From contig NZ_CP107551.1 of the NCBI RefSeq assembly GCF_025837095.1, positions 1,222,352-1,286,351 on the forward strand: a DNA stretch of 64,000 bases, written 5' to 3'. Made by a program: the position numbers and the translations under genes. The notes below the pieces were generated by a model. It saw only the letters and a list, made by a program, of their open reading frames with translations, made no database searches and was not told the DNA's origin. This document shows, piece by piece, positions 17,229 to 26,664 of this stretch (position 1 is the first letter of the stretch; each line of letters opens with the position of its first letter). The DNA is from Rhodococcus sp. Z13. Its GTDB lineage: Bacteria; Actinomycetota; Actinomycetes; Mycobacteriales; Mycobacteriaceae.

Positions 17229-18884
17229 ATGGCGGCGGAGTCCGACGAAGCGGGACCACCGGTGACGTCCCGCGGCGCGCGGAGCCGCCGCCGACGGTGG
17301 GTCACGTTCGCGGTGGTCCTCGTGCTGGCGGCGGGCGTCACGGCCTATTTCGTCCTGCGCGACCGCGTGGAGTGCGGCTCCGTCGAGGAGTACCGCGTCG
17401 CGGTGGCCCCCGACCTGGCCCCGGTGATCGAGGAGGTCGCCGGCCGGGTGCGGTGCACCCGCTACGAGATCGTCGCGCAGGAACCCGGCGAGGTCGCCGC
17501 GCAGCTCGGCACCAGCGACGTGCCCGACCTGTGGATCCCGGCCGGCGGGTGGTGGGCGCCCTGGGCGGGCCGGACCGCCACCGGTCCCGTCCGCACCATC
17601 TCCCTGCCCGTCGCCACCACCCCCGTGGTGCTCGCCGGCGCCCCGGACGCGGTGGATCGCGCGGCCGACTGGCAGACCGCCCTGCAGGGTCCCGATCTCG
17701 TGTTCGGCAACCCGCTCCGGACCGGTGCCGCGGCGGGGGCGATCCGGGCGGTGCTGGCCGAGGCGGAGGGTGACGCCGTCGCGATGAGCACCGTGCGTCC
17801 CGTTCTGGCGCCGCTCGCCGACCGCGAGAGCATCCGCAACGAGGAACCCCCCACCGGCACCAACCTCCTGGCGGAGGTCGTCGCGGCCGGAGGTGTCGCG
17901 GTGACGACGGAACAGCAGGTCGACACCTACCGTCGCACCCACGAACGCGATCTCGAGACCGCGGTGCCGCTCACCGGCACCCTGCTGATCGACTATCCGC
18001 TGGTCGTCACCGCCCGCGACGGCCGCCACGACCCGGCGGGTGCCGCGGGGGCGTCGCTGATCGACATCCTGCACACCCCCGACGGGCTCGCGGCGCTGGC
18101 CCGGCACGGCTTCCGCGACGGCGGGGGACGTCCGTTGCCCGACGGCCGCGGGGTCGGCCCGGTGCCGATCCTCGAACTTCCCGACGAGAGCGTGGGGGAG
18201 GAGGCGATGAGCGTGTGGGCGCTCATGGCGCTGCCGGTGCGCACGATCTTCGCGGTCGACGTTTCCGCGTCGATGAACCGGACGCTGGGGGAGGAGACCC
18301 GCATCGAACTCGTCCGGCGCGCTGCGGTCGCTGCGAACGACATCCTTCCCGGCAGTGTCTCCGCCGGTCTGTGGCTCTTCGGTGGGGACGTCGGCGGCAC
18401 CGCACCGGGCGGTACCCCGCAGGACGGCGACGCGCAGGCCGGCGGTCACGTCGTCGCCGCGCCGATCCGCCGGTTCGACACGATCGTCGAGGGACGCACT
18501 CACCGCGACGTGATGACCTCCCTCGTCGAAAGCATGCAGGGCACCGGCGAGGAGGAGACGGCCCTCTACGACACGATCCTCGCGGCGTTCCGGCACGTCC
18601 AGGAGACCTACGACCCGCGCGCGTCGAACAGTGTGGTCGTGGTGACCGACGGCACCGACGAGGGCTCGTCGATCACGCGGGAGGAACTGGTCGCGACCCT
18701 CGAGGCCGAGAACGATCCGGCGCGTCCGGTGCGGGTGGTGACGATCGGGCTCGGCGACGACGTGGACTCCGCCTCGCTCGAGGAGATCTCCACCGCGACC
18801 GGCGGGACGAGCTATCTGACGAGCGATCCGCTCGACATCACCGATCTGGTCGTCACGGCGCTGGCGGAGCGGACGGGCGGCTGA
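17229..18884 (+). CDS. Membrane-anchored solute-binding and von Willebrand A fusion protein
   Basis: A 551-residue protein with one N-terminal transmembrane helix (about residues 25-44) after an Arg-rich stretch, so most of it lies outside the membrane. Residues about 50-320 form an extracellular-binding (SBP_bac_11-like) fold, and the C-terminal third a VWA domain with an intact MIDAS (Asp344-x-Ser346-x-Ser348) and a later VTDGTDEG motif. No ABC permease is adjacent, so the binding part is unlikely to serve transport. The 3' end overlaps the convergent permease by 32 nt. Ligand unknown. Confidence 0.78.
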   Translation: MAAESDEAGPPVTSRGARSRRRRWVTFAVVLVLAAGVTAYFVLRDRVECGSVEEYRVAVAPDLAPVIEEVAGRVRCTRYEIVAQEPGEVAAQLGTSDVPDLWIPAGGWWAPWAGRTATGPVRTISLPVATTPVVLAGAPDAVDRAADWQTALQGPDLVFGNPLRTGAAAGAIRAVLAEAEGDAVAMSTVRPVLAPLADRESIRNEEPPTGTNLLAEVVAAGGVAVTTEQQVDTYRRTHERDLETAVPLTGTLLIDYPLVVTARDGRHDPAGAAGASLIDILHTPDGLAALARHGFRDGGGRPLPDGRGVGPVPILELPDESVGEEAMSVWALMALPVRTIFAVDVSASMNRTLGEETRIELVRRAAVAANDILPGSVSAGLWLFGGDVGGTAPGGTPQDGDAQAGGHVVAAPIRRFDTIVEGRTHRDVMTSLVESMQGTGEEETALYDTILAAFRHVQETYDPRASNSVVVVTDGTDEGSSITREELVATLEAENDPARPVRVVTIGLGDDVDSASLEEISTATGGTSYLTSDPLDITDLVVTALAERTGG

Positions 18885-20259
18885 CCCGGGCGTCCTGCCG
18901 GCGGTGCCAGACCGCGCCGATGGCGGTGATGATCAGGAACAGCACGAAGGTCGAGACGAGCTGGGCACGGGCGTCGGTGTCGGTGAGCATCAGGCAGATG
19001 AAGCCGATCAACATGGCCAGGGTGAACCAGCTCAGGTAGGGGAACAGCCACATCCGCAGGCGCAGCGTTCCTTCTTCCTCGAACTTCCGCCGCAGCCGCA
19101 GGTGGGCGACGACGATGAACAACCAGATCGCGATGAGCGCGGACCCGACGGCGTTGAGCAGGATGCCCAGGATGGTCTCGGGCAGCAGCCAGTTGAGGAG
19201 CACACTGACGAAGCCGAAGAAGACCGAGACGAGGACGGCGTTGCGCGGCACCCCGTTGCGGGAGAGTTTGCTCAGCCAGGCCGGGCCGTCGCCGCCACGG
19301 GCGAGGGAGTAGGCCATCCGCGATGTGCCGTAGACGTTGGCGTTGAACGCCGACAGCAGCGCGATCACCACGACGAGTTCCATGAAGCCGGACACGTAGG
19401 GGATACCGGCGATGTCGAGCACGGAGACGAAGGGTGAGGTCTCGCCGCTCGCCGCCGTCCACGGTAGGACCAGCACCATGATCGCGATCGACCCGAGATA
19501 GAACACCGAGATGCGCCAGACGACGCTGCGCACCGCGGTAGCGATGGACCGCTCGGGGTCCTTCGACTCGGCAGCGGCGATGGTGACGATCTCGATGCCG
19601 CCGAAGGCGAACGCCACGGCGAGCAGACCGGCCGCGATGCCGGCCAGGCCGTTCGGGGCGAAGCCGTCCCCGTCACCGAGGAAGTGCTCGGTGCCCACCG
19701 GTTCGGTACCGGGGAGCAGGCCGAAGACGAGCAGCACACCGATGACGAGGAAGCCGAGGATGACCGCGACCTTCAGAGCGGCGAACCAGAATTCGAACTC
19801 ACCGAAGTTGGCGACCCGCGTCAGGTTGATCACCGCGAAGACGGTGACGAACACCAGCGCGACGACCCATTGGGGTACCGAGGGGATCCACGACTGCACG
19901 ATGCCCGCGGCGCCGGTGATCTCGACGCCCAGGACCATGATGAGCATGAACCAGTAGAGCCAGCCCATCGAGAAGCCGGCCCACCGGCCGATGCCGATGC
20001 GGGCGTAGTGCGAGAACGACCCGCTGACCGGCAGTGCGGCGCCCATCTCGCCGAGCATCCGCATCACGAAGATGATCATGATGCCGGCGATGACGTACGA
20101 GACGAGGATCGCCGGTCCGGCTGCGGAGATGCCCACCCCGGAGCCGAGGAAGAGCCCGGCGCCGATGGCGGAACCGAGGCCCATCATCGTCAGGTGGCGG
20201 ACCTTCAGGCCGCTCCCGAGGTTCTCGGTTCCGGTCGTGGGCTGCCGGGCTTCGGTCAC
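18853..20259 (-). CDS. Amino-acid permease (APC superfamily, GABA/AAT type)
   Basis: The 468-residue product has about 12 transmembrane helices and the APC signature near the N-terminus (GLGSAIGAGLFLGSG), followed by a GEMGAALPVSGSF segment typical of AAT-family permeases such as GabP, CycA and AnsP. It would import an amino acid with protons across the cytoplasmic membrane. It begins 21 nt after the dapD stop on the same strand, suggesting co-transcription, and its 3' end overlaps the VWA gene. Substrate cannot be told from sequence; the dapD linkage might hint at lysine-related amino acids, but this is weak. Confidence 0.85.
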   Translation of the reverse strand: MTEARQPTTGTENLGSGLKVRHLTMMGLGSAIGAGLFLGSGVGISAAGPAILVSYVIAGIMIIFVMRMLGEMGAALPVSGSFSHYARIGIGRWAGFSMGWLYWFMLIMVLGVEITGAAGIVQSWIPSVPQWVVALVFVTVFAVINLTRVANFGEFEFWFAALKVAVILGFLVIGVLLVFGLLPGTEPVGTEHFLGDGDGFAPNGLAGIAAGLLAVAFAFGGIEIVTIAAAESKDPERSIATAVRSVVWRISVFYLGSIAIMVLVLPWTAASGETSPFVSVLDIAGIPYVSGFMELVVVIALLSAFNANVYGTSRMAYSLARGGDGPAWLSKLSRNGVPRNAVLVSVFFGFVSVLLNWLLPETILGILLNAVGSALIAIWLFIVVAHLRLRRKFEEEGTLRLRMWLFPYLSWFTLAMLIGFICLMLTDTDARAQLVSTFVLFLIITAIGAVWHRRQDARVSRPSAPPAP

Positions 20260-20280
20260 AGGCTCCTCGGTTCCGCAGTA

Positions 20281-21234
20281 TCAGTCGTTGGCGTGCAGTG
20301 CCGCGTTCAGTTCGACACCGCTGCCCTTGTTCGGGACGACCTCGACCGCTCCGCTCACGGAGTTGCGGCGCAGAAGCAGGTTGGACGCGCCGCTGAGGGT
20401 CTTGGCCTTGACAACCGTACCGTCCGGTCCGGTCACCTTGGTACCGGCGGTCACGTACAGCCCGGCCTCGACGATGCAGTCGTCACCGAGCGAGATGCCC
20501 ACACCGGCGTTCGCGCCGAGCAGGCACCGCTTGCCGATGGAAATGACCTCCTTGCCGCCACCGGACAGCGTGCCCATGATCGAGGCGCCACCGCCGATGT
20601 CGGAGCCGTCGTCGACGACGACACCCGCGGAGATGCGGCCCTCGACCATCGAGTTGCCCAGCGTGCCGGCGTTGAAGTTGACGAAGCCCTCGTGCATGAC
20701 CGTGGTGCCGGACGCGAGGTGCGCGCCGAGACGGACACGGTCGGCGTCGGCGATGCGGACACCCGACGGGACGACGTAGTCGACCATCCGCGGGAACTTG
20801 TCGACGCCGAAGACGGTCACCGGGCCGCGGATGCGCAGGCGCGACCGCACGGTCTCGAAGTTGTCGACCGCGCACGGGCCGTAGTTGGTCCACACGACGT
20901 TGGCGAGCAGACCGAAGATGCCGTCGAGGTTCAGGCCGTGCGGGCGGACGAGACGGTGCGACAGCAGGTGCAGACGCAGATAGGCGTCGTGGGTGTCGAC
21001 CGGGGGCTGCGACAGGTCGGCGATGGTGGTGCGCACGACCACCTGGTGGACCTCGCGGGCCTCGTCGTGTCCGGCGAGGAGAGCCAGATCCGACGGGATG
21101 TCGGTGCCCTCGAGCCGCGTCGTGCCGGTCTCGGACTGGTCGCCGAGGGCCGGGCCGGGGTACCACGTGTCGAGGACGGTGCCGTCCTCCGTGATGTTCG
21201 CGATGCCTACTGCTGCTGCTCCGTGTGCACTCAC
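20281..21234 (-). CDS. dapD: Tetrahydrodipicolinate N-succinyltransferase DapD
   Basis: A 317-residue actinobacterial-type DapD that transfers succinyl from succinyl-CoA to tetrahydrodipicolinate in the diaminopimelate pathway. The C-terminal half is a left-handed beta helix with hexapeptide repeats (runs such as [15 protein letters not shown]). Sequence agrees with the mycobacterial protein nearly end to end. GTG 21234 gives exactly the mycobacterial length; GTG 21258 is possible. Neither has a ribosome site, but TACGCT lies 8 nt upstream of 21234, so the message may be leaderless. It is divergent from dapE with 98 nt between. Confidence 0.94.
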   Translation of the reverse strand: MSAHGAAAVGIANITEDGTVLDTWYPGPALGDQSETGTTRLEGTDIPSDLALLAGHDEAREVHQVVVRTTIADLSQPPVDTHDAYLRLHLLSHRLVRPHGLNLDGIFGLLANVVWTNYGPCAVDNFETVRSRLRIRGPVTVFGVDKFPRMVDYVVPSGVRIADADRVRLGAHLASGTTVMHEGFVNFNAGTLGNSMVEGRISAGVVVDDGSDIGGGASIMGTLSGGGKEVISIGKRCLLGANAGVGISLGDDCIVEAGLYVTAGTKVTGPDGTVVKAKTLSGASNLLLRRNSVSGAVEVVPNKGSGVELNAALHAND

Positions 21235-21332
21235 GGGTGTGAAGCGTACGCGAGGCACCCGTCGGGCTGTGGACGCCCTGGGAAAATCGTGCGGCGCCCC
21301 GGGGCGACCCGCACGTTTCGTATCGTTCAGGT

Positions 21333-22409
21333 ATGCCGCTGCCCCAGTTGGACCTGCACGCCGACCCCATCGACCTCACCGCCGCCCTCGTGGACGTCCC
21401 GAGCGTGTCGCAGGACGAGACCCTCATCGCCGATGCGGTCGAGACCGCCCTGCGGGAACAGACGCAGGGCTTCGAGATCGTCCGCAACGGCAACTGCGTG
21501 CTGGCCCGCACCAACCGCGGGCTCGGCAGCAGGGTGATGCTCGCCGGGCACATCGACACGGTGCCCATCGCCGACAACGTGCCCTCCCGCCGCGAGGGGA
21601 ACCTGCTGTTCGGCTGCGGCGCCTCCGACATGAAGGCCGGCGACGCGGTGTTCCTGCACCTCGCCGCGACCGTCACCGATCCCGCGCACGACCTGACCAT
21701 CGTCATGTACGACTGCGAGGAGATCGCCGCCTCCTACAACGGTCTCGGGCGGATCGAGACCGAACTGCGCGACTGGCTCGACGCCGACGTCGCGATCCTG
21801 GGCGAACCCACCGGCGGTGAGATCGAGGCCGGATGCCAGGGCACGCTGCGGGTGCGGATCACCACCGAGGGTGTGCGGGCGCACTCGGCCCGGTCCTGGC
21901 TCGGCGACAACGCCATCCACAAGCTCGCCCCGGTCCTCGACCGGCTCGCCCGCTACGAGGCGCGCTCGGTGGACATCGACGGCTGCGTCTACCGCGAGGG
22001 CCTGTCTGCGGTGCGCATCGAGGGTGGCATCGCCGGCAACGTCGTGCCCGACTCGGCCGCACTCGACGTGAACTTCCGGTTCGCCCCGGACCGCACCCCC
22101 GACGACGCCCTCACCCACGTCCGGGAGGTCTTCGACGGCCTGCCGATCTCGATGGAGCTCACCGACATGTCGCCGGGGGCACTGCCCGGACTGTCGCACC
22201 CGGCGGCGGCCGCGCTGGTGGAGGCCGCGGGCGGGCGGTTCCGCGCCAAGTACGGCTGGACCGACGTGTCGCGCTTCGCCGCGCTGGGCATTCCCGCCGT
22301 CAACTACGGGCCGGGCGATCCGAACCTCGCCCACAAGCGCGACGAACACGTCGAGGTGGAGCGCATCACCGAGGTGACCGCGGTGCTGCGCCGCTATCTC
22401 ACCCGATAG
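21333..22409 (+). CDS. dapE: Succinyl-diaminopimelate desuccinylase DapE
   Basis: A 358-residue M20-family metallohydrolase that releases succinate from N-succinyl-LL-diaminopimelate, giving the direct precursor of meso-DAP. Metal-site motifs GHIDTVP, SDMKAGD and CEEI are seen in order, followed by the dimerisation (lid) domain with a conserved ARS around residues 188-190. A TATCGT hexamer ends 6 nt before the ATG, and no ribosome site is seen, so leaderless translation is likely. Stop TAG (22407-22409) forms the first half of the -10-like hexamer of the next gene. Confidence 0.94.
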   Translation: MPLPQLDLHADPIDLTAALVDVPSVSQDETLIADAVETALREQTQGFEIVRNGNCVLARTNRGLGSRVMLAGHIDTVPIADNVPSRREGNLLFGCGASDMKAGDAVFLHLAATVTDPAHDLTIVMYDCEEIAASYNGLGRIETELRDWLDADVAILGEPTGGEIEAGCQGTLRVRITTEGVRAHSARSWLGDNAIHKLAPVLDRLARYEARSVDIDGCVYREGLSAVRIEGGIAGNVVPDSAALDVNFRFAPDRTPDDALTHVREVFDGLPISMELTDMSPGALPGLSHPAAAALVEAAGGRFRAKYGWTDVSRFAALGIPAVNYGPGDPNLAHKRDEHVEVERITEVTAVLRRYLTR

Positions 22410-22419
22410 CCTGACCGGC

Positions 22420-23241
22420 ATGTCCGGCGACAACTCCTCCGAAGACGGTCGATCCTCCGAACAACCTTCGCGGCGGACCCGCGAGATCGTGCACCGCGGT
22501 CCCGTGCAGCTGCGCGGGGAGCGGGCCCGCGAGGTCACCACCATGGACCAGCGGCTGCTGGACCGCCGGGGTCCGTCCGACTGGGTGCACACCGACCCCT
22601 GGCGGGTGCTGCGCATCCAGAGCGAGTTCGTCGAGGGGTTCGGTGCCCTCGCCGAGGTGCCGCGGGCGGTCGCGGTGTTCGGGTCCGCCCGCACCCCGGA
22701 GGGACACGAGGAGTACGAGCTCGGGCGCCGGCTCGGCGAGGCCCTGGTCGAGGCCGGCTACGCGGTCGTCACCGGTGGTGGCCCGGGCGCGATGGAGGCG
22801 GCCAACCGGGGTGCGAACGAGGCCGGCGGGTTCTCGATCGGCCTGGGGATCGAGCTGCCCTTCGAGCAGGGCATCAACGAGTGGGTCGATCTCGGTCTCA
22901 ACTTCCGGTACTTCTTCGTCCGCAAGACGATGTTCGTGAAGTACTCGCAGGCGTTCGTGTGCCTGCCGGGTGGGTTCGGCACCCTCGACGAGCTGTTCGA
23001 GGCCCTCACCCTCGTCCAGACCCGCAAGATCACGCAGTTCCCGATCGTGCTGTTCGGGTCCGAGTACTGGGGCGGGCTGGTGGACTGGCTGCGCGACACC
23101 ATGATCCGCGGCGGCAAGATCTCGCCGAAGGATCTGGACCTGCTGTTCGTCAGCGACAGTGTCGAGGAGACGGTGCAGATCATCCTCGACGCGCACCGCG
23201 GTGAGGACGAGGGCGCACTGTACGGGGAGGCCTCGTGGTGA
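22420..23241 (+). CDS. LOG-family protein, long form (first of two)
   Basis: The 273-residue product has a charged N-terminal extension of about 75 residues and a Rossmann-type LOG domain (TIGR00730) with GGGPGAMEAANRGA and PGGFGTLDEL. Members release cytokinin-type bases from nucleoside monophosphates or cleave other nucleotides. ATG 22420 lies 7 nt after TAGCCT (22407-22412) without ribosome site, so the gene may have its own leaderless promoter inside the end of dapE. A second LOG gene follows with a GTGA overlap. Confidence 0.85.
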   Translation: MSGDNSSEDGRSSEQPSRRTREIVHRGPVQLRGERAREVTTMDQRLLDRRGPSDWVHTDPWRVLRIQSEFVEGFGALAEVPRAVAVFGSARTPEGHEEYELGRRLGEALVEAGYAVVTGGGPGAMEAANRGANEAGGFSIGLGIELPFEQGINEWVDLGLNFRYFFVRKTMFVKYSQAFVCLPGGFGTLDELFEALTLVQTRKITQFPIVLFGSEYWGGLVDWLRDTMIRGGKISPKDLDLLFVSDSVEETVQIILDAHRGEDEGALYGEASW

Positions 23242-23825
23242 CCCGGCACGTGGAGAACCGGCCCGTGGTGACGCAGCCCTTCGCCGTATGCGTGTACTGC
23301 GCGTCCGGCCCGGTGGACCGGTCGTTCCTCGATCTCGCCGCCGCCGTGGGCAGTGAGATCGGCCGGCGCGGCTGGCAGCTCGTGTCCGGTGGCGGCAACG
23401 TCGGGATGATGGGGGTGGTCGCCGAGGCCGCCCGCGCCGCCGGTGCCCGCACCGTCGGTGTGATCCCGAAGGCGCTCGTGCACCGGGAGGTCGCCGACGT
23501 CGACGCGGACGAACTCGTCGTCACCGAGACGATGCGCGAACGCAAGCGGATCATGGAGGACCGTTCGCAGGCCTTCCTCACGCTGCCCGGCGGGATCGGG
23601 ACGCTCGAGGAGCTGTTCGAAACGTGGACGGCCGGGTATCTCGGTATGCATGACAAGCCGGTCGTGCTCCTCGATCCCTCGGGACACTTCGACGGCCTGC
23701 TCACCTGGCTCGGGTCGATGGTCGACACCGGGTTCGTGGCGCGGCGGGCGCTCGACACACTTCAGGTCGCCACCGACCTCGGTGACGCGCTCGACCGGTG
23801 CGCCGCGCCGTACGCCGCGGTCTGA
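23238..23825 (+). CDS. LOG-family cytokinin riboside 5'-monophosphate phosphoribohydrolase (Rv1205-like)
   Basis: A 195-residue LOG protein with SGGGNVGMMG and PGGIGTLEE, the size and place of M. tuberculosis Rv1205, whose product makes cytokinins and feeds an aldehyde that matters for nitric-oxide sensitivity. GTG 23238 overlaps the preceding LOG gene by GTGA and lies 7 nt after GGGGAGG (23224-23230); GTG 23235 is too close to that site. Two LOG genes side by side suggest related but distinct substrates. fadD6 follows as in mycobacteria. Confidence 0.9.
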   Translation: MTRHVENRPVVTQPFAVCVYCASGPVDRSFLDLAAAVGSEIGRRGWQLVSGGGNVGMMGVVAEAARAAGARTVGVIPKALVHREVADVDADELVVTETMRERKRIMEDRSQAFLTLPGGIGTLEELFETWTAGYLGMHDKPVVLLDPSGHFDGLLTWLGSMVDTGFVARRALDTLQVATDLGDALDRCAAPYAAV

Positions 23826-23936
23826 CGGTTCCGCTCGGGCCCACTCTTATCTACTCTTCGGTAAGTTCGGGGGAACGCCGCGGAGCGCTCACCCGAGCGC
23901 CCCGCCCGTCCCCGATGCAGCCGTGAGGATCCCGTA

Positions 23937-25724
23937 GTGACCACTCCAGCTTCCACCGACCGCGCCCCGGTCGTCTCCCTGCCCGGACTCGTCTCGAAGC
24001 TCCCCGGGATGGCCGTCGACCTGCCCATCGTCCTGCGCGGGGCAGCCGGGATGGCCCGCCGCCCGCAGGCCCGCGAGAGCATCGGCACGGTCTTCCAGAA
24101 GCTCGCCGAACGTCAGCCCGAGCATCCCTTCCTGCGGTTCGAGGGCAGGACCATCACCTACGGCGAGGCCGAGGAGCGGGTCAACCGGTACGCCTCGGTG
24201 CTCACCGACCACGGGGTCCGCACCGGCGACGTCGTCGGCATCCTCATGGGCAACCGGCCCGAGACGCTGCTGCTGGCCCTGGCCACCGTCAAGCTCGGCG
24301 CCGCCGCCGGGATGCTCAACATCAACCAGCGCGGCGAGGTGCTCGAGCACAGCCTGTCGCTGCTCGACAGCGCCGTGCTGGTGGTGGGGGAGGAGTGCGA
24401 GGCGGCCGTCGACTCGCTCGGCGGTGCCCCGCAGGCCCGCACCGTGCTACGCAGCACCGAACTCGACGAGCTCGCCGCCGACGCCGACGCGGCACCCCCG
24501 GCCGTCACCGAGCAGCTGAAGGCCTCCGAGACCGCCTACTACATCTTCACCTCGGGCACCACGGGCCTGCCCAAGGCCAGCCGGATGACGCACTTCCGCT
24601 GGCTGAAGTCGATGTCGGGACTCGGCAGCCTCGGGGTGCGCCTGCGCCGCAGCGACACCCTGTACTGCTGCCTGCCGCTCTATCACAACAACGCCCTGAC
24701 GGTCGCGCTGTCGTCGGTGCTCGCCGCCGGCGCCACCTTCGCCCTCGGCAGGAAGTTCTCGGCATCGAACTTCTGGGACGACGCCGAGCGCAACGGTGCG
24801 ACGTCCTTCATCTACATCGGCGAGATCTGCCGCTACCTGCTCAACCAGCCGCCGCGCCCCGACGACCGCGACCACGGCATCCGGCTCGCCGTCGGCAACG
24901 GCCTGCGCGCGGAGATCTGGGACGAGTTCGTCGACCGCTTCGGCATCGGCCGTGTCGCCGAGTTCTACGGCGCCAGCGAATGCAACATCGCCTTCATCAA
25001 CGCCCTCGACCAGAAGCGCACCGCGGGGATCTGCCCGCTGCCCTACGCCGTCGTGGAGTACGACCCCGAGACCGGGCAGCCCCGGCGCGGCGACGACGGG
25101 CGGCTGCGCAAGGTGGGGCGCGGCGAGGTCGGTCTGCTGCTGGCCAAGGTCACCTCCCGGGCGCCCTTCGACGGGTACACCGACCCCGAGGCCTCCGAGA
25201 AGAAACTGGTGCGCGACGCCTTCTCCGACGGCGACGTCTGGTTCGACACCGGCGACCTGGTCCGCAACCAGGGCTGGATGCACGTCGCGTTCGTCGACCG
25301 CCTGGGCGACACCTTCCGGTGGAAGGGCGAGAACGTCGCGACCACGCAGGTCGAGGGCGTGCTCTCGACGGACGGCCAGGTCGACGAGGCCGTCGTCTAC
25401 GGCGTCGAGGTGCCCGGCGCCGACGGTCGCGCGGGCATGGCCGCGGTCACCCTGAAGGAGGGCACCGAACTCGACGGGGCCGCCCTCGCGCGGACCCTGC
25501 ACGACGGCCTGCCCGACTACGCCGTGCCGCTGTTCGTGCGCGTGGTGAAGGAGCTCGAGTACACGACCACCTTCAAGAGCCGCAAGGTCGATCTGCGCAA
25601 GCAGGGATTCACCGAGGTCGGCGACGATCCCGTCTACGTGCTGGCGTCCCGCAAGGAGGGTTACCGGCCGATCTTCGACGGTTACGTCGACGGCGTCGCG
25701 CGGGGTGAATTGCCCGAACGCTGA
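23937..25724 (+). CDS. fadD6: Long-chain acyl-CoA synthetase FadD6
   Basis: The 595-residue protein is an ANL enzyme of the FATP/very-long-chain type, forming acyl-CoA from fatty acids and ATP. Motifs: FTSGTTGLPKA near residue 205, YGASECN, FDTGDL and KGENVATTQVE, all with the expected spacing. GTG 23937 follows GAGGA. Its place between the LOG gene and folP2 equals Rv1206. A role in uptake or activation of fatty acids for storage or membrane lipids is established for mycobacterial FadD6 only in part. Confidence 0.9.
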   Translation: MTTPASTDRAPVVSLPGLVSKLPGMAVDLPIVLRGAAGMARRPQARESIGTVFQKLAERQPEHPFLRFEGRTITYGEAEERVNRYASVLTDHGVRTGDVVGILMGNRPETLLLALATVKLGAAAGMLNINQRGEVLEHSLSLLDSAVLVVGEECEAAVDSLGGAPQARTVLRSTELDELAADADAAPPAVTEQLKASETAYYIFTSGTTGLPKASRMTHFRWLKSMSGLGSLGVRLRRSDTLYCCLPLYHNNALTVALSSVLAAGATFALGRKFSASNFWDDAERNGATSFIYIGEICRYLLNQPPRPDDRDHGIRLAVGNGLRAEIWDEFVDRFGIGRVAEFYGASECNIAFINALDQKRTAGICPLPYAVVEYDPETGQPRRGDDGRLRKVGRGEVGLLLAKVTSRAPFDGYTDPEASEKKLVRDAFSDGDVWFDTGDLVRNQGWMHVAFVDRLGDTFRWKGENVATTQVEGVLSTDGQVDEAVVYGVEVPGADGRAGMAAVTLKEGTELDGAALARTLHDGLPDYAVPLFVRVVKELEYTTTFKSRKVDLRKQGFTEVGDDPVYVLASRKEGYRPIFDGYVDGVARGELPER

Positions 25725-25743
25725 GCGTGTCAGGATGGGATCC

Positions 25744-26664
25744 ATGAGCGGCCCCGTGAGCGATGTCCACGAGCATCCCCCCGTGACCCGTCCCGGTCCG
25801 GTCCCGTCCACCCTGTGCGGGCGTCCCGTCGCCACCGACCGGGCCCTCGTCATGGCGATCGTCAACCGCACCCCCGACTCGTTCTACGACCGGGGCGCGA
25901 CCTTCTCAGACGACGCCGCCCTCGAGCGGGTCGACCGGGCCGTGGCCGAGGGGGCGGACGTCGTCGACATCGGGGGAGTGAAGGCCGGTCCGGGCGACGT
26001 CGTCGACACCGCCGAGGAGATCCGCCGGGTCGTGCCGTTCGTCGCGGCGATCCGCGAGCGCTATCCCGACCTGATCATCAGCGTGGACACCTGGCGCAGC
26101 GAGGTGGCGCGCCGCGCCGTGGCCGCGGGCGCCGACCTGATCAACGACACCTGGGCCGGGGCCGACCCCGAGCTGGTCGCGGTCGCGGCGGAGCTCGGGG
26201 CGGGGCTCGTGTGCTCCCACACCGGCGGCGCGGTGCCGCGCACCCGCCCGCACCGGGTGCGCTACCGCGACGTCGTCGCCGACGTCGTGCAGGAGGTGGT
26301 CACGGCCGCCGACGCCGCCGCCCGGGCGGGCATCGCGGCCGACTCGATCCTCATCGATCCGACCCACGATTTCGGGAAGAACACCCATCACGGACTCGCC
26401 TTGTTGCGGGAGGTCGACGTTCTCGTAAAAAGTGGATGGCCTGTGCTGATGGCCCTGAGCAACAAGGACTTCGTGGGAGAGACTCTGGGTGTCGAACTCG
26501 CCGACCGGTTGGAGGGCACATTGGCAGCGACAGCACTGGCCGCGGCGGCGGGGGCGCGGATTTTCCGGGTACACGAGGTAGCGGCCACCCGGCGGGTGGT
26601 CGACATGGTCGCGGCGATCGCCGGCACCCGTCCGCCGGCGCGCACGGTGAGGGGACTGGCATGA
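25744..26664 (+). CDS. folP2: FolP2, dihydropteroate-synthase homologue
   Basis: A 306-residue TIM-barrel protein of the DHPS family. The pterin-site motifs NRTPDSF and VDIGG are present, but the mycobacterial orthologue FolP2 (Rv1207) lacks measurable DHPS activity, so the true reaction is unresolved. ATG 25744 lies 7 nt after a CAGGAT hexamer; no clear ribosome site, again pointing to a leaderless message. The stop overlaps gpgS by ATGA, as in mycobacteria, which suggests a link with methylglucose lipopolysaccharide formation. Confidence 0.88.
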   Translation: MSGPVSDVHEHPPVTRPGPVPSTLCGRPVATDRALVMAIVNRTPDSFYDRGATFSDDAALERVDRAVAEGADVVDIGGVKAGPGDVVDTAEEIRRVVPFVAAIRERYPDLIISVDTWRSEVARRAVAAGADLINDTWAGADPELVAVAAELGAGLVCSHTGGAVPRTRPHRVRYRDVVADVVQEVVTAADAAARAGIAADSILIDPTHDFGKNTHHGLALLREVDVLVKSGWPVLMALSNKDFVGETLGVELADRLEGTLAATALAAAAGARIFRVHEVAATRRVVDMVAAIAGTRPPARTVRGLA

